The notes beneath the pieces are model-generated. The model was not told where the DNA came from and did not search any database. It saw nothing but the letters and a program-made list of their open reading frames with translations. From NCBI GenBank assembly GCA_934168365.1, contig CAKPNJ010000001.1:62001-126000 (forward strand): DNA of 64,000 nt. Direction: 5' to 3'. Below are positions 18,263-27,663 of the stretch, piece after piece. Position 1 is the first letter of the stretch. Each line of letters opens with the position of its first letter. The translations under genes and the position numbers were made by a program. The DNA comes from an uncultured Clostridia bacterium (GTDB lineage: Bacteria; Bacillota; Clostridia; TANB77; CAG-508).

Positions 18263-19126
18263 ATGGAACAACAATACAAAATAGAAAACAACGGAAGCTT
18301 TGTGTTGAAGCACATATTTGAATGTGGACAATGCTTTAGATGGAATGAAGAGCTAGACGGAAGCTATACTGGAGTTTTCAAAAATAATGTATTAAATGTA
18401 AAAGAACAAAACCATCAAATTATATTTGATGGTATTTGTGATGGAGATATAAAAGAAATAGTGACTCAATATTTTGATTTAGATAGAGACTATGATGATA
18501 TAAAAAACAAACTATCTAAAATAGATGAACCACTAAAAAATAGTATTGATTATGGAAGCGGAATAAGGTTACTAAATCAAGATTTGTGGGAAACAACTAT
18601 ATCTTTTATAATATCGGCTAACAATAATATTCCAAGAATAAAAGGCATAATAGAAAGAATGGCAAGAAGATATGGAAACAAAATTGAATGGAGAGGAAAT
18701 GAATATTATACATTTCCAACACCAGAACAATTGTCAAAAGCAAGTGTAGAAGACCTAAGAGCATTGGGCCTAGGATTTAGAGATAAAAGAATATATGATA
18801 CGACAAAACTAGTTGTATCAAAGCAAATAGATTTAGAAAAATTAGAACAAGAAAAAGACAGCCAAAAAATAAAAGAGACTTTGTTAACATTACCAGGAGT
18901 TGGACCTAAAGTAGCAGATTGTATAATGTTATTTTCAACATTAAAATGTTTAGATGTATTTCCAGTAGATGTTTGGGTAAGAAGAGTTATGAATGAGTTA
19001 TATTTTAAATTACCAGACGAAACAAAACTAAAAAGAGATCAAATAGAAAAATTAGCGACAGAAAAATATGGAGACTTAGCAGGATTGGCACAGCAGTATT
19101 TATTCTATTGGAAACGTGAAGCGTAA
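18263..19126 (+). CDS. ogg: 8-oxoguanine DNA glycosylase / AP lyase (OGG1-like)
   Basis: This 287-residue bifunctional glycosylase is expected to excise 8-oxoguanine and nick the strand. It has the OGG1 N-terminal domain (FECGQCFRWNE, LLNQDLWETTISFIISANNNIPRI) and the helix-hairpin-helix-GPD motif LPGVGPKVADCIMLF with the catalytic lysine. The activating aspartate lies in FPVDVWVRRV. It ends with an LAQQYLFYW segment typical of the bacterial OGG1 type. It stands between two long inverted repeats and has AAGGAGAAAG upstream. Confidence 0.9.
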   Translation: MEQQYKIENNGSFVLKHIFECGQCFRWNEELDGSYTGVFKNNVLNVKEQNHQIIFDGICDGDIKEIVTQYFDLDRDYDDIKNKLSKIDEPLKNSIDYGSGIRLLNQDLWETTISFIISANNNIPRIKGIIERMARRYGNKIEWRGNEYYTFPTPEQLSKASVEDLRALGLGFRDKRIYDTTKLVVSKQIDLEKLEQEKDSQKIKETLLTLPGVGPKVADCIMLFSTLKCLDVFPVDVWVRRVMNELYFKLPDETKLKRDQIEKLATEKYGDLAGLAQQYLFYWKREA

Positions 19127-19129
19127 GTT

Positions 19130-19256
19130 TTGTTCAAAAAATAATCATCATTTGACGTCGTTAGACTTTATTTGAAACGCGGTTACATACAATACGTATG
19201 CGCCCTTGCCTTTCAAATAAAGTCTGCCTAGTCAACTAATAATTCTTTTTTGAACA
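19130..19256. repeat. 127-base inverted-repeat element (MITE-like)
   Basis: Two arms of about 46 bases (19130-19176 and 19211-19256) are imperfect complements, with outer TGTTCAAAAAA/TTTTTTGAACA and inner TTAGACTTTATTTGAAA/TTTCAAATAAAGTCT blocks that match almost perfectly. The loop itself holds a palindromic ACATACAATACGTATG-like core. The element fills the gap between ogg and addB. It could fold as one long hairpin, acting as a terminator or a non-autonomous mobile element. Confidence 0.75.
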
Positions 19257-19292
19257 GTAAATGATTTTTACAAATTGAAAGGGGAGAGAGTT

Positions 19293-22200
19293 TTGAGTAT
19301 TCAAATTGTATATGGAACATCAGGTACAGGAAAAAGTACATATATTTTTAATCAAATAAATGAACAAATAAAACAAAAAAGTCCATATAAAATAAAAGTA
19401 ATTACACCAGAGCAATTTTCATATACAGCAGAGCAAAAATTACTTGAAACTTCTTTTTCACAAAGTATGATTTCAGCAGAAGTAATTACATTTGCACGTA
19501 TGGCATATAGAATTTTAGGAGAAGTAGGCAAAAAAACAAGAATAAATTTATCTGGTTCGGGCAAAGCAATGCTTATAGACCACATTTTATTAACAGAAAA
19601 TAATAAGTTTTCATTTTTAGGCAAGTCGGATGAAAATGTAGAAATGATATCAAGACAATTGACTGAGCTGAAAAAACATCAAGTTCAGCTAGATACATTA
19701 AAAGAAGTTACTAAAAATACTCAAGATAAATACTTACAAAAAAAGCTTGAGGATATTACAAATTTATATGATTTATATAATAATTCAATTCAAAACCAAT
19801 ATATTGATGAAAACGATGGACTAACTCTTTTGGCAGAAGAATTAGAAGAATCAAATGAATTTAAAAATTGTGATATATATATTGACGAATTTGCCGGTTT
19901 CACTTTGCAAGAATATGAAATTTTAAGAAAACTTATGAGAATATCACATAAAATTACAATAACGATTTGTGCAGATAATTTACAAGAAAACACAAATGCT
20001 GATATAGACACATTTTATAGCAATAAACAAACAGTAAAAAGGATTTTAGAAATTGCAAATCAAGAGCAAATAGAAGTAGAAAAACCAATTTTTTTAAATA
20101 CACCATACAGATTTAAAACTGAAGAATTACAACATCTAGCAGAAAATATGGCATCACCTTTTTATAAAAAATACAATAAACCAAATGAAAATTTATCAAT
20201 ATTTTTGGCAAGTAATCCATATTCTGAAATAGAAAATGTTGCAATACAAATAACAAAACTTGCAAAAAAAGGCTATAAATATGAAGAAATGGCTGTAATT
20301 ACAAAAAATATAGATACATATTCAAGTTTGTGTAAAGCAATTTTTGAGCAATATAATATACCAGTTTTTATAGATGAGAAAAAGGACTTAGGAAGTAATA
20401 TTTTAGTAAGATATGTATTATCTTTATTAGAAATATTTGCAAAGAACTGGTCTTATGAATCTGTTTTTGGTTATATAAAAACAGGATTACTAGATTTAGA
20501 TACACAAGAAATAGCAGTATTAGAAAATTATTGCTTAAAATGGGGTATAAAAGGAAGTAAATGGTATGCAAAAGAGTGGAGTTTTTACAATGAAACAGAA
20601 GAGCAACAAAAACAAATAATATATGCAAGAGATAAAGTTATAGAACCTCTTTTGAAATTCAAAAAACAGTTAGCAGGATTAAAAACAGTAAAAGAAATAA
20701 CAACTGGATTATATGAATTTTTAGTACAAAATAATATATATGAAAAACTAGAACAAAAAATTGAGGAATTGAAACAAAATAATGAATTAGAAATTGCAAA
20801 ACAATATGAATTAAGTATTAAAATTTTAACCGATTTATTTGATGAAATAGTACTAGTTTTAGGCAATAAAAATATAACCTTTGATAGATATGCAAAAATA
20901 TTAAAAATGGGCTTTAACCAAAGTGACTTAGGCACAATTCCTGCAACTGCAGATCAAGTAATAGTAGGAGATGTAGACCGTTCAAGATCACATAAAGTAA
21001 AGGCAGTATTTATTATAGGTCTAAATGATGGAAGTTTTCCAAGTATACAAAAAGATGAAGGATTTTTAGATGATAAAGATAGAAATATATTAAAAGAGCA
21101 AGGAATAGAACTTGCAAAAGGAACAATAGAGCAAATTTATAACGACAATTTTAATATTTACAAGGCATTTACAACAGCAGAAGAAAAACTTTATTTATCT
21201 TATGCTTCATCAGATGCAGAAGGAAAATCTTTAAGAGCGTCAATATTAATAAATAAAATTAAAAGAATATTTCCTAATATAAAAGAACAAAGTGATGTAA
21301 TAGAAAGAAAAAGCGAAGTATTACTTTCTAAAACTACATTTGACGAATTATTAGTAAATTTAAGAAATTTTACACAGGGTGAAGAAATAGAACCTATTTG
21401 GTTTGATGTATACAATTATTATCAAGCTAATTATAAAACAAAATTAGAGTCAGCAATAAAAGCTTTACAATATAAAAATGAGCCAGAAAAATTAAAGCAA
21501 AATAAATTGGAAAAATTATATGGCAATACTTTAAAAACAAGTGTGTCAAGACTAGAACAATATCAAGCTTGTGCTTTTTCATATTATTTAAAATATGGAT
21601 TAAAATTAAAAGAAAAAGATAGCTTTAATGTTGAGGCTGTTGATACAGGAAACTTAATGCATGAAGTAATAGACAGTTTTTTTGAAAGACTAGATGAATT
21701 AAACATATCTGTAAAAAATATTGAAGAAGAACAAATAAAACAAATTACAGAAGATATTGTTGAGGAAAAACTAACATTAAAAAAATATGATATATTTAAT
21801 AGTATTCCAAAATACAGAATATTAGCTCAAAGGCTAAAAAAGGTAATTACAAAATCTATGAAATATATTGTAGATAGCTTAAAATATAGTGACTTTGAAG
21901 TGCTAGGGCATGAACTTGAATTTAAACAAGGTGGTCAATATGAGCCAATTATATATGAATTGAAAGATGGCAAAAAAGTTGAGATAACTGGAAAAATTGA
22001 TAGACTAGATATAGCAAAAACTGCAGATGGAAATTATATTAGAATAATAGATTATAAATCATCAATAAAAAATATAAATTTAAATGAAGTGTATGCAGGT
22101 TTGCAACTTCAATTATTAACATATTTGGATGCTGCTTGTGAAAACGAAGAGGTAACGCCAGCAGGAGCATTATATTTTAACTTAATAGATCCAGTGTTAA

Positions 22201-22637
22201 ATGCAAATCCAAATATGACTGATGAAGAAATTACAGAAGAACTAAGAAAACAATTTAAAATGCAAGGGCTTATACTTGCAGATAGTAATATTGTAAGAAA
22301 AATGGACACGAATTTAGTATCTGGTAGTTCTAATATTGTTCCAGCATATATAGGCAAAGACGGAGAGGTTAGTGACAAACCAAATACATTAAATAGAAAG
22401 CAATTTGAAAACTTGCAGAATTATATGGAAAAAATCATAAAACAAATTTCAGAAGAAATTTTAAATGGAAACATTGGAATTGAACCATATTATAGAACTA
22501 GGGATAAGAAAACACCTTGCGAATATTGTAGTTATAAAGCTATTTGCCAATTTAATCAAACTACAAAAAATAATTATAATTACATACCAAATGTTAATAA
22601 GGAAAAGGTTCTGGAAAAAATTTCAAATGTTCGCTAG
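19293..22637 (+). CDS. addB: ATP-dependent helicase/deoxyribonuclease subunit B
   Basis: AddB is the nuclease/helicase-like subunit of AddAB, which resects double-strand breaks up to Chi. The 1114-residue protein has a Walker A (GTSGTGKST), a UvrD-like remnant, and the C-terminal nuclease (GKIDRLDIA, IIDYKSSIK). The 4Fe-4S cysteines are YQACAFSYY early and CEYCSYKAICQF at the end. TTG 19293 is the likely start because GGGGAGAG lies just before it. The partner addA, which normally follows, is not here; a toxin locus and pgeF follow instead. Confidence 0.9.
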   Translation: MSIQIVYGTSGTGKSTYIFNQINEQIKQKSPYKIKVITPEQFSYTAEQKLLETSFSQSMISAEVITFARMAYRILGEVGKKTRINLSGSGKAMLIDHILLTENNKFSFLGKSDENVEMISRQLTELKKHQVQLDTLKEVTKNTQDKYLQKKLEDITNLYDLYNNSIQNQYIDENDGLTLLAEELEESNEFKNCDIYIDEFAGFTLQEYEILRKLMRISHKITITICADNLQENTNADIDTFYSNKQTVKRILEIANQEQIEVEKPIFLNTPYRFKTEELQHLAENMASPFYKKYNKPNENLSIFLASNPYSEIENVAIQITKLAKKGYKYEEMAVITKNIDTYSSLCKAIFEQYNIPVFIDEKKDLGSNILVRYVLSLLEIFAKNWSYESVFGYIKTGLLDLDTQEIAVLENYCLKWGIKGSKWYAKEWSFYNETEEQQKQIIYARDKVIEPLLKFKKQLAGLKTVKEITTGLYEFLVQNNIYEKLEQKIEELKQNNELEIAKQYELSIKILTDLFDEIVLVLGNKNITFDRYAKILKMGFNQSDLGTIPATADQVIVGDVDRSRSHKVKAVFIIGLNDGSFPSIQKDEGFLDDKDRNILKEQGIELAKGTIEQIYNDNFNIYKAFTTAEEKLYLSYASSDAEGKSLRASILINKIKRIFPNIKEQSDVIERKSEVLLSKTTFDELLVNLRNFTQGEEIEPIWFDVYNYYQANYKTKLESAIKALQYKNEPEKLKQNKLEKLYGNTLKTSVSRLEQYQACAFSYYLKYGLKLKEKDSFNVEAVDTGNLMHEVIDSFFERLDELNISVKNIEEEQIKQITEDIVEEKLTLKKYDIFNSIPKYRILAQRLKKVITKSMKYIVDSLKYSDFEVLGHELEFKQGGQYEPIIYELKDGKKVEITGKIDRLDIAKTADGNYIRIIDYKSSIKNINLNEVYAGLQLQLLTYLDAACENEEVTPAGALYFNLIDPVLNANPNMTDEEITEELRKQFKMQGLILADSNIVRKMDTNLVSGSSNIVPAYIGKDGEVSDKPNTLNRKQFENLQNYMEKIIKQISEEILNGNIGIEPYYRTRDKKTPCEYCSYKAICQFNQTTKNNYNYIPNVNKEKVLEKISNVR

Positions 22638-22722
22638 ACATTTATGAGTAAATGTTGTACTATATAATCATAGGAAATGAAATAAGCAGATGTGGTTTGC
22701 CTCCTACAAGGAGGTGAGGCGT

Positions 22723-22845
22723 ATGGTAGAAATACAATCATTAATTGCAACAATATACATATTATATTATTCTTTAATTGGAGTAACTATCATTACGTTT
22801 ACCTTAATTATAGCATTAGTTATAGTTTTGAGTAAACAAAAATAA
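22723..22845 (+). CDS. small hydrophobic peptide, putative type I toxin
   Basis: This 40-residue peptide has one long membrane helix (about residues 7-36) and a short basic end (SKQK), the form of TxpA/BsrG/Fst-like and 'holin-like' toxins of Firmicutes that damage the membrane. A very strong site AAGGAGGTGAGG precedes the ATG and can be masked by a CCTCCT-ACA-AGGAGG stem, as in other type I toxins. A convergent antisense RNA overlaps its 3' end. Confidence 0.75.
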   Translation: MVEIQSLIATIYILYYSLIGVTIITFTLIIALVIVLSKQK

Positions 22846-22851
22846 ACCAAT

Positions 22852-22936
22852 AAAAAACACATCTGTAATTTGACCGTTGTAGATGTGTTTTTCGCATTTT
22901 ATATGGCAAACCACATTTGTGGTTTTTCATTTCCTA
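22852..22936 (-). ncRNA. putative antisense RNA antitoxin, copy 1
   Basis: On the minus strand, TTGACA (plus-strand 22967-22972) and TATATA (22944-22949) are 17 bases apart, giving a start near 22936. Transcription would end at the hairpin ACACATCT...AGATGTGT with flanking T runs (22852-22892), which also ends the toxin mRNA. The ~85-nt RNA would pair with the toxin mRNA 3' end. The loop sequence TTGACCGTT is identical in copy 2. Confidence 0.65.
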
Positions 22937-22986
22937 TTATTATTATATAACAAATATTTGACATTTGTCAATAAGAAGGAATAGAT

Positions 22987-23775
22987 ATGGAAAATATAGT
23001 ATATCAAAATAAAAATGGAGTTGAATATATTCAATTTAAAAAATTATTAGAATATCCTGAAATAACACATTGTTATACAATGAAAAATAATAGTGAATTG
23101 AATTTTCAAATAAAAAATCGTGACTTTTTTAAGCAAAGTTGTGATAAAATATTAAAGAGTTTAAATATGGAAAATATAAAAGTTGTAAGACCATATCAAA
23201 CACATACAGATACTGTAAAGAAGATAGAAGATATTAAAACAGTTGATGAACTAAAGGCTGTTGATGGAATAGTAACTAATAAAAAAGATATTGCATTACT
23301 TACAACTTCTGCAGACTGCATTTCAATGCTTTTGTATGACCCAGTAAAAAAAGCTGTAGGAAGTATTCATTCAGGCTGGAAAGGTACTTTAAAAGGAATA
23401 ATAGTAAAAGCGATAGAAAAGATGGTAAATGAATACCAAAGCGACACTGAAGATATTATATGTTGTATATGTCCAAGTATAAGACAATGCTGTTTTGAAG
23501 TTGACGAAGATGTAAAAGATTTATTTTATAATAAATACAAAGAGTTAAAAAACATTGACGAAATAATTAAGCTAGGTGACAAAAAGGAAGGTAAGCAAAA
23601 ATACTATATTGATACAGTGAAAATCAACATAGAGTTATTAAAAAACATAGGATTAAAAGAAGAAAATATAATAGACAGTAATATTTGCACAATGTGCCAT
23701 TCAAAAGAATTTCATTCATATAGAACTGATGGAAAAAGTTTTGGAGTGAATGGAGCAATAATAGCTATAAAGTAG
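22987..23775 (+). CDS. pgeF: YfiH/PgeF family purine nucleoside phosphorylase-like (multicopper oxidase-like fold)
   Basis: This 262-residue protein belongs to the YfiH/PgeF (laccase domain) family. Members act on purine nucleosides, or in E. coli edit wrongly built peptidoglycan precursors. Zinc-site residues are visible in HTD, TSADCISMLLYD, HSGWKGT and CPSIRQCCFEV, and the ending MCHSKEFHSYRTDGKSFGVNGAII is typical. It is the first gene of a tight run (10, 12 and -11 base spacing) with an S66 peptidase, uracil-DNA glycosylase and an oxidoreductase. Confidence 0.88.
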   Translation: MENIVYQNKNGVEYIQFKKLLEYPEITHCYTMKNNSELNFQIKNRDFFKQSCDKILKSLNMENIKVVRPYQTHTDTVKKIEDIKTVDELKAVDGIVTNKKDIALLTTSADCISMLLYDPVKKAVGSIHSGWKGTLKGIIVKAIEKMVNEYQSDTEDIICCICPSIRQCCFEVDEDVKDLFYNKYKELKNIDEIIKLGDKKEGKQKYYIDTVKINIELLKNIGLKEENIIDSNICTMCHSKEFHSYRTDGKSFGVNGAIIAIK

Positions 23776-23784
23776 GAGGTAATT

Positions 23785-24696
23785 ATGATTCCTGAAAAAC
23801 TAAAAAAAGGTGATACTATTGGTTTAATAGCACCATCAAGCCCTGTACTAAAAGAAGATTTAAAAACAATAAATAATTCGATAATGCTTATGGAAAGTGC
23901 AGGATTTAAAATTGAATTTGCACCAAATGCCGTATCAAATAAATTGGGATATTCAGCAACTGCAAAACAAAAAGCAGAAGATATAAATTATATGTTTCAA
24001 AATGATGAAATAAAGGCTATATTCTGCATATCAGGAGGATTTAATTCAAACTCTACATTTGACTATTTAGATTATGATACAATAAAATATCATCCAAAAA
24101 TAATATGTGGATTTAGTGATTCAACATCACTTTTGAATGCAATTTATGCAAAAACTGGATTAGTAACATTTCATGGACCAACATTTAAAGCATTAACTTC
24201 GTGGCAAACTCAATATGGATATGAAGAAGTAATAAAAAGGTTTGTGGAATGTGGATTAAGTTTAGGACAAGCAGATGATGAATATGTTACAATTAAAGAT
24301 GGAAAGGAAAAAGGAATTTTAGTTGGTGGTAATTTAAGCTTGGTAAATGAAATGGTATGTGGAAAATATAGTATTGATTTTACAGACAAAATATTATTTT
24401 TAGAAGAGTTATTTGTTGAAACACCACCAGAATTAGTTAGCAATTATTTTTACCATATGAAACAAAATGGAGTATTTGACAAAATAAAAGGAATTTGGCT
24501 TGGAAATTATGATGGTGCAGTAAGCATAGAGAAAATTTTGTTAGATACATTAGACGGAGAATATAGTTTTCCGATAATAAAATCAAATAATTTTGGACAT
24601 ATAGATAAGAAAACTGTTATACCAATTGGAACAATGGCTAAGATAGATACAGACCAAGAAAACAAAATAGAATTATTGGAAAATTGTGTAAGATAA
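23785..24696 (+). CDS. S66-family LD-carboxypeptidase / MccF-like protein
   Basis: This 303-residue serine peptidase of family S66 cleaves the L-D bond of muropeptides in recycling, or in MccF detoxifies microcin C. The N-terminus GDTIGLIAPSSPV and the nucleophile elbow GFSDSTSLLNA (Ser) are clear. So are GGNLSLVNEM with the Glu further on and the final histidine in NFGHIDKKTVIPIG. The second role of pgeF in peptidoglycan fits this neighbour. AGGAGGTAAT precedes the ATG. The exact substrate cannot be told apart from the sequence. Confidence 0.85.
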   Translation: MIPEKLKKGDTIGLIAPSSPVLKEDLKTINNSIMLMESAGFKIEFAPNAVSNKLGYSATAKQKAEDINYMFQNDEIKAIFCISGGFNSNSTFDYLDYDTIKYHPKIICGFSDSTSLLNAIYAKTGLVTFHGPTFKALTSWQTQYGYEEVIKRFVECGLSLGQADDEYVTIKDGKEKGILVGGNLSLVNEMVCGKYSIDFTDKILFLEELFVETPPELVSNYFYHMKQNGVFDKIKGIWLGNYDGAVSIEKILLDTLDGEYSFPIIKSNNFGHIDKKTVIPIGTMAKIDTDQENKIELLENCVR

Positions 24697-24708
24697 AGGA
24701 AGTAAAAA

Positions 24709-25281
24709 ATGTACGATAATTGGAAAGATTTAGAAAGTAGTATAAAAAATTGTAATAGATGTAAATTATGTTCAACGAGGAAAAGCATTGTTTTTGGAGA
24801 GGGAAACAAACAAGCTGATTTAATGTTTATAGGAGAAGGTCCTGGAGCGGATGAAGATACTCAGGGGCTTCCTTTTGTAGGAAAAGCGGGACAACTTATG
24901 AATAAAGCTTTTCAAGGTTTAGGTATAAAAAAGCAAGAAGTATATATAACCAATATAGTAAAATGCAGGCCACCTGCTAATAGAGTTCCAGAGCAAGATG
25001 AAGCAGAAGCATGTTTAAATTACTTGCGTAATCAAGTAATCCTTGTAAAACCTAAAGTAATAGTTCTTTTAGGAAGTACAGCTTTAAAAAATATATTAGG
25101 AAAAGAGTATTCTATTACAGCTAGTAGAGGTAAATGGATAGAACAAAAAGGAATAAGGTATATGCCTACTTGGCATCCGGCTGCATTACTTAGAGATGAG
25201 AACAAAAAGGTTGAATTTTGGAAAGATTTAAAAGAGGTTGTGAAATTTTTTAATGAATTAGGAGTAGAAGATGGAAAATAA
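24709..25281 (+). CDS. uracil-DNA glycosylase, family 4
   Basis: This 190-residue glycosylase removes uracil from DNA. It shows the four-cysteine 4Fe-4S site (CNRCKLC near residues 14-18, then C in the middle part), motif A GEGPGADEDTQGLPFVGKAGQ, and motif B TWHPAALLRD. Family 4 enzymes carry GEAPG where this one has GEGPG, a small change. The C-terminus is 11 bases into the next gene. Confidence 0.92.
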   Translation: MYDNWKDLESSIKNCNRCKLCSTRKSIVFGEGNKQADLMFIGEGPGADEDTQGLPFVGKAGQLMNKAFQGLGIKKQEVYITNIVKCRPPANRVPEQDEAEACLNYLRNQVILVKPKVIVLLGSTALKNILGKEYSITASRGKWIEQKGIRYMPTWHPAALLRDENKKVEFWKDLKEVVKFFNELGVEDGK

Positions 25282-26521
25282 TATAAAACAAAAAGCTGAA
25301 CAGTGCTTAAATTGTAAAAATCCACAATGTAGGACAGGGTGCCCACTTGGAAATAATATTCCAGCTTTTATTCAAAAAGTAAAAGAAGATAATATAGAAG
25401 AAGCATATAAAATATTGTGTGAAACCACTATTATGCCAGCAATATGTGGCAGAATATGTCCACACAAAAAACAATGCCAAGGCAAATGTATTAGAGGTAT
25501 TAAATCAGAACCAGTTTCAATTGGAGAACTAGAAGCTTATGTTGGAGACTGGGCGTTGAGTAATCAAATTTGCCATAAAAATATTCAAGAGAATAATAAA
25601 AAGATAGCAGTTATTGGTGGAGGTCCATCAGGCTTAACGGCCGCCGCATTTCTCAGAAGAAATGGATACCAAGTAACGATTTATGAAAAACAAAAGGATT
25701 TAGGTGGAATTTTAAAAAGAGGAATACCTGAGTTTAGACTATCAAATGAAATTGTAGAAAAAACTATTGAGCAAATTTTAGCTCTTGGTATAAAGGTACA
25801 ATGTGAAAAAGAGTTAGGAAAGAACTTAGAACTAGCCGATTTAGAAAAAGAATATAACGCAATATATTTATCAATAGGAGCAAATATACCAAGAAATATG
25901 TCTATTGAAGGTGAAGAACTTGAAGGAGTATATGGTGGTAATTCATTACTAGAAAATCAAAATCATCCTGATTATACAAATAAAAAAGTTGCTATTATTG
26001 GTGGTGGAAATGTTGCAATGGACTGTGCAAGAACAGTTAAAAAAATGGGAGCTAAAGAAGTAGTTGTAATATATAGAAGATCTGAAGCAGAAATGCCAGC
26101 AGAAGCAAAGGAAATTGAAGATGCAAAACAAGAGGGAGTAGAATTCTTATTTTTGAATAATATTGTAAAAATATTAGGAAAAGATAAAGTAGAGCAGATA
26201 GAATGTATAAAGACAGAATTAGTACAAAAAGAAGGAGAAACAAGAAAATCTCCGGTAAATATTGAAAATAGTAATTACATAATGGAAATGGATTACGTAG
26301 TTATGGCAGTTGGGGGAAAAGTAGATAAAGATATAATAGAAAAATGCAATATTGAAACTACATCAAAAAAATATGTGAAGGTAAATGAAAATAACCAAAC
26401 ATCACATGAAAAAGTATTTGCGGGTGGAGATATAGTAGGACAAAATTCGACTGTAGCTTGGGCGTCAAGTGATGGCAGAAAAGTTGCAAGTAAAATAATA
26501 GAGTACTTAGAAACAAAATAA
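25271..26521 (+). CDS. NAD(P)H-dependent oxidoreductase, glutamate synthase small subunit-like
   Basis: This 416-residue flavin enzyme is related to GltD and NfnB. The N-terminal Fe-S domain has two cysteine clusters (CLNCKNPQCRTGCPLG and CGRICPHKKQCQGKC). FAD binding is at VIGGGPSGLTAAAFL and NAD(P)H binding at AIIGGGNVAMDCARTV. The C-terminal GGDIVGQNSTVAWASSDGRK closes the FAD site. No gltB or nfnA partner is adjacent, so it may act as a free-standing electron-transfer module. A terminator follows at once. Confidence 0.88.
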   Translation: MENNIKQKAEQCLNCKNPQCRTGCPLGNNIPAFIQKVKEDNIEEAYKILCETTIMPAICGRICPHKKQCQGKCIRGIKSEPVSIGELEAYVGDWALSNQICHKNIQENNKKIAVIGGGPSGLTAAAFLRRNGYQVTIYEKQKDLGGILKRGIPEFRLSNEIVEKTIEQILALGIKVQCEKELGKNLELADLEKEYNAIYLSIGANIPRNMSIEGEELEGVYGGNSLLENQNHPDYTNKKVAIIGGGNVAMDCARTVKKMGAKEVVVIYRRSEAEMPAEAKEIEDAKQEGVEFLFLNNIVKILGKDKVEQIECIKTELVQKEGETRKSPVNIENSNYIMEMDYVVMAVGGKVDKDIIEKCNIETTSKKYVKVNENNQTSHEKVFAGGDIVGQNSTVAWASSDGRKVASKIIEYLETK

Positions 26522-26551
26522 AAGTTGGAAATTTTATATTTCCAACTTTTT
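26521..26551 (+). terminator. terminator of the pgeF-oxidoreductase operon
   Basis: AAAGTTGGAAA and TTTCCAACTTTTT form a stem around a short AT loop. The stop codon of the oxidoreductase is in the first bases. A minus-strand gene ends from the other side. Confidence 0.85.
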
Positions 26552-27632
26552 ATGAATTTTGCTCGAAATTTTTACTTAAACCAAATATATTTTTAATTCT
26601 TTTAAATAATTTAGAAATTGTATTTTCTTTTACAACTACTAATGCAACATTATTTAAAATAGCTTCATATCTATCATCTAAAGCAATCATTTTGTCAAGA
26701 TAATAGTTATTAAAATCACTATAGTTTTCGATAATTCCAATATAATTCTTGTAATCATATAATCTAGTACGATAAATTTCAATTTCTTCAGTAGTTGCTA
26801 TTTTATTAAGTTCATTATCGAAAAATGAACTATAAATTAAATTTTGAGTTTGAATAAATGTATTCTTTAGCTCAGTTTTTAATCTACCAATTTTGAAAGC
26901 AATTTTTTGAGCCTTTTCATCTGATAAAGTCTCTTCAAATAATTCATTATTTAAAAAAACTATTTTTTCTTCAATATTTAATACTCTGTCTAAGCTGTTT
27001 TGAATATTTAAAAAATTCTTTTTACCACATGATTTTATTAAATCTAATTTAAATTGGTCAGTACTAAAAAGTGTACTTTCAAATAATACATGTTCACCTA
27101 CTAAATATGCTAATTGATTTACCAAATTACACAAAAGTGGGTAGCAATTTGGACTATTAGTAGGAAGCGAAATGTCATAATACTTCACAACAGTTTCTTT
27201 TTGCTCTAAAACTTTAGAGGCTGCTAATTGAACAGCACCTTCGTTTAAAGCCATTCCATATGTTTTAAACTCACTATATTCACATAAACCTAAACGATAT
27301 AAATTTCCTTTAGCATCTTTTACTTCTTGAATATGATGAATGAGTTCATGAACAGCAAATTTCTCTAAATCTTTTAAAGGCACACCAGCCTTAAAATATA
27401 TAGATGAATTTTTATAAAAGTAAGTTGCTTCAGCATATCCTTCAGGCATTTTAGCTATATACATTGGAGTTCTAGAAAATTCGATAAATAATTGACTATA
27501 ATCAAAGTGAGCTCTTGGAAATGCTTTGCAAATTTTTTCTGCAACATTTCTAGAAATAGAATTTACGCTTAAAGTATCTAGTCTTCCAATAATTTCAATT
27601 CCATCTTTTTTTAATTCAGCTTCAACGTTCAT
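26550..27632 (-). CDS. putative HExxH metallopeptidase-like protein
   Basis: I do not recognise a named family for this 360-residue protein. It holds a zinc-protease-like motif HELIH (residues 95-99) and a downstream glutamate in NEGAVQLAA (E131) that could be the third ligand of a gluzincin. No signal peptide or membrane segment is seen, so it is likely cytoplasmic. The second half is helical and Lys/Glu rich. AAGGAGAAAC precedes the ATG. A promoter region with phased TTACA repeats (27664-27735) lies upstream. Its role is unknown. Confidence 0.65.
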   Translation of the reverse strand: MNVEAELKKDGIEIIGRLDTLSVNSISRNVAEKICKAFPRAHFDYSQLFIEFSRTPMYIAKMPEGYAEATYFYKNSSIYFKAGVPLKDLEKFAVHELIHHIQEVKDAKGNLYRLGLCEYSEFKTYGMALNEGAVQLAASKVLEQKETVVKYYDISLPTNSPNCYPLLCNLVNQLAYLVGEHVLFESTLFSTDQFKLDLIKSCGKKNFLNIQNSLDRVLNIEEKIVFLNNELFEETLSDEKAQKIAFKIGRLKTELKNTFIQTQNLIYSSFFDNELNKIATTEEIEIYRTRLYDYKNYIGIIENYSDFNNYYLDKMIALDDRYEAILNNVALVVVKENTISKLFKRIKNIFGLSKNFEQNS

Positions 27633-27663
27633 TTATAAAATGTTTCTCCTTAGTAATTTCCTT

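Larger units (their letters stand above)
22669..22938. repeat. type I toxin-antitoxin cassette, copy 1, with inverted ends
   Basis: The cassette is bounded by ATAGGAAATGAAATAAGC on the left and its near complement ending CATTTCCTAT on the right, so the mRNA ends can pair. It holds a small hydrophobic peptide gene on the plus strand, a shared bidirectional hairpin terminator and a convergent minus-strand promoter. A second copy lies at 63207-63478. This accounts for the 349-base gap between addB and pgeF. Confidence 0.75.

Noticed and set aside
22465..22647. Open frame inside the addB end
   Set aside because: It is a shadow of addB in another frame with no ribosome binding site.
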